Source: JAVBWI01 sp036677445
GTDB taxonomy: Bacteria > Bacillota > Clostridia > Christensenellales > CAG-138
Assembly (NCBI GenBank): GCA_036677445.1
Contig: JAVBWI010000006.1
Span: forward strand, 1-64,000
Length of the DNA stretch: 64,000 bases
Direction of reading: 5' to 3'
Below are positions 35,174 to 43,290 of this stretch, one piece after another. The notes beneath the pieces are model-generated. The model was not told the DNA's origin. It ran no database searches and saw only the letters and a program-made list of their open reading frames with translations. Position 1 is the stretch's first letter; every line of letters starts with the position of its first letter. Made by a program: the position numbers and the translations under genes.

Positions 35174-37180
35174 TTATTCTAACAGACCGTTTACGTCAAG
35201 AATCAGACTGATGCTGCCGTCGCCGAGTATCGTGCAGCCGGCGATGCCGCGAAGCCAGCCGAGTGAACGCGAAATGTACGAGGGAAGAGGCTTAATGACC
35301 GTTTGCTGTTCGCCTATTAGGCTGTCTACAAACAGACAGTATGTCTTTTCGTCGCCCTCGAGGAGCACAAGTATGCCATCCTCAAATGCCGTAACGGCAT
35401 CGTCGAGGCCAAACAGTCGGTGCAGCCGCAGCACGGGATAGCACTTGCCCCGGATGAGTATCATTTCATTCCCATCGGGGTCCATGAATACCTCGCCATG
35501 GGAAGGCTTGAAGGATTTGGTGATGTTTAAAAGCGGCAATATAAATATGGAACCGCCCACAGCCACCTGCATGCCTGTGATAATAGCGAGCGTAAGGGGT
35601 ATACGGAACTGCACGCTCATGCCTTCGCCGGGTACGCTGTCAATAGAAAGGGATCCCCCCATTTTCTCGACATTCCTTTGCACGACATCCATTCCGACGC
35701 CTCTGCCGGAAAATTCCGTTACGATTTCGTTGGTGGAAAAGCCGGGGGTGAATATGAGCGCATAAGCTTCCTTATCCGATATTTCGTTTTCCGGTTTTTT
35801 CACAAGCCCCCGCTCAATGCCTTTTTTAATGAGCTTTTCGCGATCAAGACCGCATCCGTCGTCAGATATGACGATTACGACGTCGCCGCCCGTGTTGCGC
35901 GCATCTACCGTGATTTTTCCGACGGCAGGCTTGCCCGCCGAAATGCGCTCTTCTGCTGATTCAATGCCGTGATCTATCGAGTTTCGGATAATATGCATAA
36001 GCGGATCGCCGAGGTTATCGATGACGCTTTTGTCCATTTCCGTATCTTCGCCGCTGATGATCAATTCCGCCTGCTTGTCTGTTTTCTTGCAAATGTCCCG
36101 GAGTATGCGTTCAAGCCTGTGAAATGTCGCGGATATGGGTATCATGCGTATAGACATAACGGTATCCTGCAATTCATCGGTGAGCTTACGAAGCTGACGG
36201 GATGCCTTTTCAAATGAGTCGATGTGCATGGAAGATACTTCAGGGTTCTTGGTGACCGTGGTTTCCGTAATCACGATTTCTCCCACGAGGTCCATAAGCT
36301 TGTCCAGCTTTTCCAACCGTACGCTCATATAACTTTGATTTTGGTGTGCGTTCAGCTTTTCATCGACTTGTTCGGTTTCTGCGGGGGTATCCCGCAGAAT
36401 CTGCTTGTCGGCATGCAGGGGCGTGCCGGAAGCATCGGCAAGCTCCTCGAATGTCAGCGAAGCGATAAAGAAATTCGCGGTTATCTTCTCCTTTAAGATG
36501 CGAGCATCTGCGGCAGATTCCATAAACAGCGTGAAGCCGTTTTCAATGATAAAATCATCGCTGTTTACCTTCAGTACATCCTCAGGTACGGTAACGATGC
36601 TTGAACAAAGCGCCTCAATGGATTTTACGATGCCGAAGGCGCGGACGTTTTCCATTTTGCAATCCGGCTCGAATACAACCTTCGCCTTATAATGCCTGCA
36701 GTCCGGGCAGGCAGACGCATTGACGGCTGCGCCTGCGGCTTGCGGAACCGCTTCGGCATCCTCTTCCACGGCAGCTTCATCGGATTTTAGCTGCTGGTGG
36801 AATTTCGCGATCTTGTCAAGCAGTGCTTGCGGGTTGCTTGCAGGCGGTACGCCCTCCTGCAGCTTTTCGATTTCGCTCTTTAAAAAATCCTGTGCCGCAA
36901 AAACAAGATCGCACACCTTGCGGTGGTGATATGGCTTGCTCTTATTGTCGCGAATAAAGGAAAAAAGATCTTCCATGGCATGAGAGAGCCTTGCCAAACC
37001 ATCATAGCTCATCATTCCGGACGACCCTTTAATCGTATGCAAGATGCGGAATATCGCATCTACCTGTTTTTCCGTGAAACGCTTCGCCTTTTCGGCGGTG
37101 AGCATCAGCGTTTCAAGCTGTTCGAGCAACTGGAGATTTTCAAAAATATAGACTTCCAACAGCGAATCATTCTGGGACAT
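35174..37180 (-). CDS. cheA: Chemotaxis histidine kinase CheA
   Basis: A 668-residue cytosolic kinase. P1 with phospho-acceptor H48 in HTIKGSSGMM, a P2-like domain (about 165-260), P3 dimerisation helices, P4 ATPase with N-box NSIDHGIES, G1 SDDGCGLD and FSGRGVGMDVV, and P5 CheW-like C-terminus. It autophosphorylates under MCP control and phosphorylates CheY and CheB. ATG at 37180 follows AGAGGGG. It is the fourth gene of the cheC-cheD-cheY-cheA leftward operon. Confidence 0.96.
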   Translation of the reverse strand: MSQNDSLLEVYIFENLQLLEQLETLMLTAEKAKRFTEKQVDAIFRILHTIKGSSGMMSYDGLARLSHAMEDLFSFIRDNKSKPYHHRKVCDLVFAAQDFLKSEIEKLQEGVPPASNPQALLDKIAKFHQQLKSDEAAVEEDAEAVPQAAGAAVNASACPDCRHYKAKVVFEPDCKMENVRAFGIVKSIEALCSSIVTVPEDVLKVNSDDFIIENGFTLFMESAADARILKEKITANFFIASLTFEELADASGTPLHADKQILRDTPAETEQVDEKLNAHQNQSYMSVRLEKLDKLMDLVGEIVITETTVTKNPEVSSMHIDSFEKASRQLRKLTDELQDTVMSIRMIPISATFHRLERILRDICKKTDKQAELIISGEDTEMDKSVIDNLGDPLMHIIRNSIDHGIESAEERISAGKPAVGKITVDARNTGGDVVIVISDDGCGLDREKLIKKGIERGLVKKPENEISDKEAYALIFTPGFSTNEIVTEFSGRGVGMDVVQRNVEKMGGSLSIDSVPGEGMSVQFRIPLTLAIITGMQVAVGGSIFILPLLNITKSFKPSHGEVFMDPDGNEMILIRGKCYPVLRLHRLFGLDDAVTAFEDGILVLLEGDEKTYCLFVDSLIGEQQTVIKPLPSYISRSLGWLRGIAGCTILGDGSISLILDVNGLLE

Positions 37181-37227
37181 GAGAACACCCCTCTTGCCTT
37201 CGTTATGTTGCACACATCGGTGTGCCT

Positions 37228-37584
37228 TTACTTGATGTTAGCGAGTGCGCTGACGATGACGTCTTCCTTAAAAGGCTTGACAATAAAACCCTTTGCGCCC
37301 GCCATGATTGCCTCGCGCACCATGCTTTCCTGGCCCATTGCGGAGACCATAATGACATTTGCCTGCGGCTTGTAGGTGAGAATTGCCTTCAGGCTTGCCA
37401 ACCCGTCCATCTCAGGCATGGTGATATCCATTGTGACGATGTCCGGCGACAGCTCCTTATAACGCTGCAAGCCGATTTCACCGTTTTCGGCTTCCCCGCA
37501 AACCTCGTAACCGTGCTTTGCAAGGATGTTTTTGATGGATATCCTCATAAAAGCAGCATCATCCACCACGAGAACCCTTTTCAT
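37228..37584 (-). CDS. cheY: Chemotaxis response regulator CheY
   Basis: A 118-residue single receiver domain: D8/D9 (acidic pocket), phospho-acceptor D53 in TMDITMPEMDG, switch residue S81 and K103 in KPF. Phospho-CheY binds the motor switch (FliM/FliY, not in this window). AGGAGG precedes ATG at 37584. It lies between cheD and cheA, 50 bases after cheD. Confidence 0.94.
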   Translation of the reverse strand: MKRVLVVDDAAFMRISIKNILAKHGYEVCGEAENGEIGLQRYKELSPDIVTMDITMPEMDGLASLKAILTYKPQANVIMVSAMGQESMVREAIMAGAKGFIVKPFKEDVIVSALANIK

Positions 37585-37634
37585 AACGAACCTCCTGTTG
37601 CTAAACAATTTGTTTCATAAAGGTATTTGTATAG

Positions 37635-38120
37635 TTAAAGCGTCTTTTCCGATTTTGGCCAAGCAGTGCGCACGTTCAACGCACCCGTACTGCAATCGAA
37701 TATAATGGTTCGCCCTATGTTGCCGCCCGTATCTTCATTTAATATGGAAATAGACCGCCGCTTCAGTACCGCACGGCACATTTCAACATTTCGCCTGCCT
37801 ACCTGCATAATATCGGTATTTGTGGCCGTATTGAACATACTTGCGCCGCCCGCGAGCTTTGCAACAAGCGTATGCGCACAGGCCCCGGCGGCAACCATAC
37901 GGCGGATCAGCTCGTCTATGGCGGTGTCCGCATATTTGGCCTTATTCAATTCCGCATCTCCTCCGGGCGCTGCCGGAAGCAATATATGGGAAAGCCCGCC
38001 GATTTTGTTTGTTCTGTCGTATAATACAACGCCGACACAGGAACCAAGCCCCAGCGTTGTCAAAGTATCCGGCGATTTGGCAAGCGCCATATCGGCGATA
38101 CCGATGATTGTGTTCGCCAT
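37635..38120 (-). CDS. cheD: Chemoreceptor glutamine deamidase CheD
   Basis: A 161-residue enzyme with the family signature LGLGSCVGVVLYD (catalytic Cys in GSC), GGLSHILLPAA and KLAGGASMF. CheD deamidates receptor glutamines and also binds CheC, stimulating its CheY-P phosphatase. Its start lies one base after the cheC stop, so the two are co-translated. Confidence 0.95.
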   Translation of the reverse strand: MANTIIGIADMALAKSPDTLTTLGLGSCVGVVLYDRTNKIGGLSHILLPAAPGGDAELNKAKYADTAIDELIRRMVAAGACAHTLVAKLAGGASMFNTATNTDIMQVGRRNVEMCRAVLKRRSISILNEDTGGNIGRTIIFDCSTGALNVRTAWPKSEKTL

Positions 38121-38121
38121 A

Positions 38122-38784
38122 TTACGCTATTCCCATCTTATGCATAAGTAAATCGTGTGATTCGATATCCGGTATCAGGAAAAAATGACCGGATATATAT
38201 TCATTGCGGTCCACGAATACGGTTTCTAGAAGTAGAACGGTGTCTCCGAACGTACCATACATGGCGGCAGGCAGATTCATCATGGCGCCGGCCATGTCGA
38301 TAGCGAAGCCTGGGACGGAACAATTGATGTAGAGGTCTGTGAGCGAAGCGATGGCGTTGACATATGCACCGCATAGTATATTGGCAATTTCCATAAGTGC
38401 CGAACGCTGCATTTCTGAAGGGAATTCCGGCTCATCGTTTTCTTCCACGCCCATCGTACACAGCAATGCTTTGGAAAGCTTCCGGGAATCTTCCAGCGTT
38501 TGTACAAACAATATAGCGCCGCGCAAGTCGCCGCACATTTCCACAAGCGAACCGGTAACAAGCTGCTCGGCGCCGCCGAGCAGCTCGCCCATCTTTGAAA
38601 AATCGCAGAAGCACGCACTTGGTACGTTTAGCCCGATCTGACGATCCAGCATGTTTGCCAGTGCGGTTGCAGCATTGCCTGCGCCTATGTTTTCCAACTC
38701 CCGCAGGAAATCCATTTGTATCGTATTTAATCCGCCAATATGTATGACGACCACCCTTTCATGTACATGCGGACGCTCTATCAA
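38122..38784 (-). CDS. cheC: CheY-P phosphatase CheC
   Basis: A 220-residue protein with two CheC/FliY phosphatase signatures: LRELENIGAGNAATALANML near residue 28 and SALMEIANILCGAYVNAI near 130, each with the E-x-x-N pair. It dephosphorylates CheY-P and works with CheD in adaptation. The start is uncertain. TTG at 38784 (GAGG upstream) keeps the full reading frame; GTG at 38754 or ATG near 38715 would also leave the domain whole. Confidence 0.92.
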   Translation of the reverse strand: MIERPHVHERVVVIHIGGLNTIQMDFLRELENIGAGNAATALANMLDRQIGLNVPSACFCDFSKMGELLGGAEQLVTGSLVEMCGDLRGAILFVQTLEDSRKLSKALLCTMGVEENDEPEFPSEMQRSALMEIANILCGAYVNAIASLTDLYINCSVPGFAIDMAGAMMNLPAAMYGTFGDTVLLLETVFVDRNEYISGHFFLIPDIESHDLLMHKMGIA

Positions 38785-38839
38785 TAAACCTCAGACCCGC
38801 AGGCATTCTGTCGGCTTATCATAAAAGCAGCCCGCCACG

Positions 38840-38866
38840 TTTGCGGCCAAGGATGCCGACAATTTA
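38840..38866 (-). promoter_or_regulatory. Sigma-28-type promoter of the cheC operon
   Basis: On the minus strand TAAA (38866-38863), 15 bases, GCCGCAAA (38847-38840), six of eight matches to GCCGATAA. It would start transcription about 50 bases before cheC. Confidence 0.5.
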
Positions 38867-38891
38867 TATATCGTGATTTTGATAAAAAGGG

Positions 38892-38918
38892 TTAATGTTT
38901 TCTGATAAAATCCGATAA
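38892..38918 (+). promoter_or_regulatory. Sigma-28-type promoter of the rightward motility genes
   Basis: TTAA (38892-38895), 15 bases, TCCGATAA (38911-38918), seven of eight matches in the -10. It lies about 100 bases before the EF-hand-like gene, and argues for the later ATG at 39021 over an in-frame ATG at 38919. Confidence 0.55.
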
Positions 38919-39020
38919 ATGATTGTCGGCATAGTAAAAGCAGGATGCGAATTTGCTTTGCCGGTGCAAGCTTCCATGCAAGAAGGAAGGATCCTATTAC
39001 TTGTAACGGAGGAAAAAGCA

Positions 39021-40079
39021 ATGAAAATAGCAAACTATAGCGTAAATGCACAAAGCGAGCATTTATTGGAGAAAACAAGCTTTTCTGCGGAGCGGCTCGA
39101 CATTTGGGCGGGCGAGGGCCCTGCGCTTACGGCGCAGGAAGAGGAGTCTTCTTTTATTGTGGAGCTTGGTTCGGCAGGCGCAAAACATCAGTTTGTATCA
39201 AGCAGCAGTTCTGCAGCAGGCACGCAGGGGGAAGGCGGCAGCGCGGTAAATGAATTGGATATCAAGATCAGGCTGATCGAATCTTTAGTATATGCACTCA
39301 CGGGCAAGCGTATCAGGTTGAGCACGCCTTCTCTGGATATAAAAAGCCTGCGTATGGAACGCAGCGGAGTGTCATCCTTCTCATTTGTGGACGCAGCGCC
39401 GGATGCGGGCGTGGGCTGGGGCATCGCCTACGACAAATTCGAAAGTTACTCTGAAACGGAGCAGATACGTTATACCTCTTCGGGCAGCGTGCAAACGGCG
39501 GACGGAAGAAATATTTCGTTTCACATGGACTTCTCCATGTCGCGCAGTTATTATGAAGCAAACAGTCTGAGCATCCGCCTGGGCGATGCGGTACGGATGG
39601 ATCCGCTTGTGATTGCATATGCAGGTACGGGGCCGCGGTTAAGTAAGGAAAAATATAGCTTCGACCTCAATGGCGACGGAAAAAACGAAAACATCTCCTT
39701 TGCAACAGGCGGCAGCGGCTTCCTGGCGCTTGATAAAAACGGAGATGGTAAGATCAACGATGGTACGGAGCTTTTTGGCACACAAAGCGGCAACGGCTTT
39801 GCGGACCTTCGGGCATACGACGTGGACAAGAACGGCTGGATAGATGAATCCGACCCCGTATTCAGCATGCTTTCGGTATTTACCATCGGAGCAGACGGAG
39901 AAAAGACTCTGTTTTCGCTGGGCGAAGCGGGCGTGGGCGCGATTTATCTCAACGAGACCGCAACACAGTTTGCGTTTACCGATGGTCGTGCGAGCGACGG
40001 AATGATGCAATCCAGCTCGGTTTTCTTAAGGGAAAACGGTACGGCAGGTACGATCCATCATATCGACCTGACGATATAG
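39021..40079 (+). CDS. EF-hand-like calcium-binding protein of the motility island
   Basis: A 352-residue protein without signal peptide. The C-terminal third has three acidic loops of EF-hand or dockerin type: FDLNGDGKNE, LDKNGDGKINDGTE and YDVDKNGWIDESD. The N-terminal part is of unknown fold with Ser-rich linkers. Similar proteins occur among flagellar and surface genes of clostridia, but I know of no defined role. GGAGG precedes ATG at 39021. Promoter and position make it a sigma-28-dependent flagellar accessory candidate. Confidence 0.65.
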   Translation: MKIANYSVNAQSEHLLEKTSFSAERLDIWAGEGPALTAQEEESSFIVELGSAGAKHQFVSSSSSAAGTQGEGGSAVNELDIKIRLIESLVYALTGKRIRLSTPSLDIKSLRMERSGVSSFSFVDAAPDAGVGWGIAYDKFESYSETEQIRYTSSGSVQTADGRNISFHMDFSMSRSYYEANSLSIRLGDAVRMDPLVIAYAGTGPRLSKEKYSFDLNGDGKNENISFATGGSGFLALDKNGDGKINDGTELFGTQSGNGFADLRAYDVDKNGWIDESDPVFSMLSVFTIGADGEKTLFSLGEAGVGAIYLNETATQFAFTDGRASDGMMQSSSVFLRENGTAGTIHHIDLTI

Positions 40080-40138
40080 CTATATACCGGATAAGAAATG
40101 TGCTTCTGGGCTGAACATACCGACGAAAGAGATCTGCA

Positions 40139-41830
40139 ATGAGGGTTGAACCGATCGCGCGGCAGGGCGCTCTGACCGACGTACAGGCTGAACAAAGGCC
40201 TGCTCTGCCGCAAAAGGGAGATGTCATCCGGGCGACCGTGCTCTCGCAGGAAGGCGAAAGCGTTTCGTTGAAGGGCGAGGACGGGCGTGTGTTCAATGCG
40301 CGGCTTGCTTCCGAGACTATGCTTCTTCCCAACGATATCGCCGAGCTCATGGTCATCGAGAGTATGACGGACAAGCTTATACTGCGGCTGGTTTTTGTAG
40401 AGCCCGCGCCGCAGGGCGGGGTGGCGGCGGAGACCGTTCGTACAGCACAAACTGCCACATGCAATACGGATACGGCCGCGCTTATCGACGTATTTGCAAG
40501 CCTGCATATAAAGCCCTCCGCACAAACGCTCGCAACCGCGGCATATGTGATGGAAAAATACGGGGCGGATGAAAAAACAGCCGTGTTCTTTGCCGCAAAC
40601 GATATTGTGGCAACCGGTGAAAGTATAAAGGCGTTTCAGTCGCTTACCGAAGGAAAAACGATCGGGAAAACGCTGTATGCGATCTCACAGAGCATAGAGG
40701 GCGCGTTTGCCGAAGCCGCAGGGCAGGCCGGCGGCGTAAAACCGGCGTTACCGCAACCGGCTGTAAACACGCAGGAAACGGTACCGCAGGATATAGCGAC
40801 GGCGGACAAGAACGCGGCGCAAAATACAGTGGCTGACGGCGTGAAAGAGGTCTCACCGCAGACAACTGCGAACGTATCGGAAACAGTGCCGCAGCAGGAT
40901 ATGGCGGCGAAGGATACAGCACAAAACGCAACCCCGAACGCCGCGCCGCGCGAAGGGACGCCTATGCCGGACGGCGGTGCGCAAATGTCCGATAATGAGG
41001 TAAATACGGCCGGGGCGGGCGGCATGCAAGGTAAGGCTGCAAACACAGCCCAACCCCCTGCCGCACAAACAGGCATCAATGTGCAAGCGGCTTCCGCCGA
41101 ACCTGCCGATGCTACGCACGATGCAAGGGGTGACGCCTTGCTGACAAATAAATCTGTTGAAGTGGAAGACGCTGCCGCATACACTTCAAAGGAACCGCCG
41201 GTTACGGGCGGGCAATCGCAGGGTGTGCAAAGCCTTGCGGAAAAGATTCTCTTGGTTTTTACTAAAGTGGATGAGAGCCTGGATGCGCAAACGCTGAAAA
41301 CCGCCGCCGAACAGACGCCGTACAAGCTTGCACAGCTTCAGAAGCTCATAAAAAATATCGAAATAGGTAATAAGGAAACGGTCTCCTCACAGTTATCGGA
41401 GGTAAATGCGCAGGCGAAGCTCACCCAGGATATTTCCAGATTCATTTGCATGCAGATACCTATCCGCCAAAACGGGTATGACTCGGCGGAACTGTATATC
41501 TATAAGCGAAACAGGAAGGGCGCGCGGATCGATGCCGAAAACACGTCTGTGATATTGGGTCTCTCCACACAAAACATAGGCCGTGTGGAAGCGCTGATAA
41601 GGGTGGAGAACCGGAGCATATCCTTAACGTTTGGCGTTGAGAACGAGGCTGCGATACCGGCTTTTCGCGAGAGGTCCATGGAACTGTACAAGACGCTAAG
41701 CGGTATGCGCTATTCGCTCGCCGAGTTCAAGGTATCCGCGCTCAGCGAGCCTACCACGCCCGCCAACGCGGAGGAGTTTTTGACGGCGTCCATGCAAAAG
41801 ACCGGCGCGTCGATTGATTACAGAGTATGA
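40139..41830 (+). CDS. FliK/YlqG-like hook-length control family protein
   Basis: A 563-residue protein: N-terminal beta-rich domain (1-85), a helical part, a long low-complexity middle rich in Ala, Thr, Gln and Pro (about 200-355), and a C-terminal Flg_hook-like domain (about 425-530, with ISRFICMQIPIRQNGYDSAELYIY shortened here to its first part). The order of conserved end and disordered middle is that of FliK. In Bacillus ylqG precedes ylqH, and here the FlhB-C homologue follows with a four-base overlap. A role in substrate switching is inferred. Confidence 0.65.
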   Translation: MRVEPIARQGALTDVQAEQRPALPQKGDVIRATVLSQEGESVSLKGEDGRVFNARLASETMLLPNDIAELMVIESMTDKLILRLVFVEPAPQGGVAAETVRTAQTATCNTDTAALIDVFASLHIKPSAQTLATAAYVMEKYGADEKTAVFFAANDIVATGESIKAFQSLTEGKTIGKTLYAISQSIEGAFAEAAGQAGGVKPALPQPAVNTQETVPQDIATADKNAAQNTVADGVKEVSPQTTANVSETVPQQDMAAKDTAQNATPNAAPREGTPMPDGGAQMSDNEVNTAGAGGMQGKAANTAQPPAAQTGINVQAASAEPADATHDARGDALLTNKSVEVEDAAAYTSKEPPVTGGQSQGVQSLAEKILLVFTKVDESLDAQTLKTAAEQTPYKLAQLQKLIKNIEIGNKETVSSQLSEVNAQAKLTQDISRFICMQIPIRQNGYDSAELYIYKRNRKGARIDAENTSVILGLSTQNIGRVEALIRVENRSISLTFGVENEAAIPAFRERSMELYKTLSGMRYSLAEFKVSALSEPTTPANAEEFLTASMQKTGASIDYRV

Positions 41831-42147
41831 GCAGCAGAAAAGAACCACAAACGATTCAGGCAGCCGCCCTGAAATATGAAGCGGGCAAACATTCAGCGCC
41901 ATGCATCGTGGGCCTGGGCGAAGGGTATGTCGCGAAAAAGATGCTTGAGACTGCTGAAGAAAACCGTATACCGGTGGTCGAGGATCAGTCGCTTGTGGAT
42001 ATACTCAGTCATCTAAGCGTAGGCGACGAAATACCCGTGGAGTTATACCATGTAATCGCACAGGTGCTTGCATTCATCGGCAGGCTGGACAACGAAACGG
42101 CCGGGCGCTATAAACTTGAGGATATTAAAAAGGAAAGACGCAGATGA
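41827..42147 (+). CDS. FlhB C-terminal-domain homologue (YlqH-like)
   Basis: A 106-residue protein that corresponds to the cytosolic C-terminal half of FlhB: AAALKYEAGKHSAPCIVGLG, YVAKKMLETAEENRIPVVED and IPVELYHVIAQVLAFI. It lacks the membrane part and the NPTH autocleavage site. Bacillus YlqH is of the same type. It overlaps the FliK-like gene before and the amidase-like gene after, each by four bases, so the three are translationally coupled. It may take part in export-substrate switching. Confidence 0.85.
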   Translation: MSSRKEPQTIQAAALKYEAGKHSAPCIVGLGEGYVAKKMLETAEENRIPVVEDQSLVDILSHLSVGDEIPVELYHVIAQVLAFIGRLDNETAGRYKLEDIKKERRR

Positions 42148-43148
42148 GTTCTCTCTCTATTGACCAGATGCTGCCATTGTTAGGAAATACGGAATACAAA
42201 CCGACTGTACAGGACGCTTCGACATCGTTCGCGTCGCTGCTTTCGGCGCAGCTTGCCGCAAACACAACGGAGAATACGGGGCTCGGAGGCGGGGTGTCGT
42301 TGGCATCGATGCTTTCGAATATGGCGTCGCTCATAGGGTCGGTGGATGGTGAAAGCGATCTCAAAGGCGCATTGATGATGTTTTGCATGATGGTGAGCTC
42401 GGGCGCCTCGGGCAGTTCGCTTGGCGCGGCAATGTCCAGCCTTTCGGCGGCGCTTTCTTCCGTATCCGGCGGCACATTTGAAAACCTTCGTTACGACATG
42501 CTTGCAAGCGGCTATGACAGACCCGTGCTCGAAAGGGTGAACGATACCTTCTTTAGCAACAGTACGGCGGAAGCAATTACGCCGTTTAGCGCTTCCAAGG
42601 CAGTCACGCCCGCGATTGCAAGCAGCCAGGGAAGCAGAAGCCCCGCGCTTTATCGCAGCGTCATCGATCAGTTTGATGTGAAAAACAATCCGCGCTACGC
42701 GGTGAACAAAAACGGCAACAATGATACCTATTGCAACATATTCCTGTGGGATGTAACGCGGGCGATGAATGCCGAGATACCCCATTATGTCGATCCCGCC
42801 ACACTGGAGGCGCGTTCTTATCCGAATGTGAGCGGTGCAAAGGAACTCAATGCGAACGGCATATACGACTGGCTGGCCCAAAAGGGCGCAAGCTACGGTT
42901 GGGTGCAGGTAAGTCCGGAACAGGCGCAGATGTATGCCAATCAGGGCAAGCCCGTGGTGACCGCATGGAAGAACACAAGCGGCGGACACGGGCATGTACA
43001 GGTGGTGTGTCCCTCCAGCGACGGGCGGTATGATCCGGAGCGGGGTGTGACCATCGCGCAGGCCGGAAGAAGGCTTATGAACTATGCGCCGATCACCGAT
43101 GTGTACAATGATAGCCTTTCCAGCGTCGTATATTATGCGCACGCCTAA
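42144..43148 (+). CDS. Cysteine amidase/CHAP-like protein of the motility island
   Basis: A 334-residue protein with no signal peptide. The N-terminal 150 residues are Ser- and Ala-rich. The C-terminal domain has NDTYCNIFLWDVTRAM (Cys at the head of a helix, as in NlpC/P60 and CHAP hydrolases) and GGHGHVQVVCP (candidate catalytic His). It could cut peptidoglycan to let the rod pass, with export through the flagellar apparatus in place of Sec. It overlaps the FlhB-C gene by four bases. The family assignment is by motif only. Confidence 0.6.
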   Translation: MSSLSIDQMLPLLGNTEYKPTVQDASTSFASLLSAQLAANTTENTGLGGGVSLASMLSNMASLIGSVDGESDLKGALMMFCMMVSSGASGSSLGAAMSSLSAALSSVSGGTFENLRYDMLASGYDRPVLERVNDTFFSNSTAEAITPFSASKAVTPAIASSQGSRSPALYRSVIDQFDVKNNPRYAVNKNGNNDTYCNIFLWDVTRAMNAEIPHYVDPATLEARSYPNVSGAKELNANGIYDWLAQKGASYGWVQVSPEQAQMYANQGKPVVTAWKNTSGGHGHVQVVCPSSDGRYDPERGVTIAQAGRRLMNYAPITDVYNDSLSSVVYYAHA

Positions 43149-43183
43149 GAAAAGTAAAAAATATGTACTTATGTGAATAAGCC

Positions 43184-43210
43184 TAAAGTCCGGCAGTGTT
43201 TTGACGATTA
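43184..43210 (+). promoter_or_regulatory. Sigma-28-type promoter before fliD
   Basis: TAAA (43184-43187), 15 bases, GACGATTA (43203-43210), six of eight matches. It lies 80 bases before fliD, which is a late flagellar gene in most species. Confidence 0.55.
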
Positions 43211-43290
43211 TTATAATAACAGCTTTACGCTGCGGGCGGTTTAAAGGGATAACGGCTTTTCGTGCGTTGAAAAGGTAAGGAGTGAAAATC

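Noticed and set aside
38919..39020. ATG at 38919 as start of the EF-hand-like protein
   Set aside because: It directly follows the sigma-28-type -10 box, so the transcript would start after it; ATG at 39021 has GGAGG upstream.
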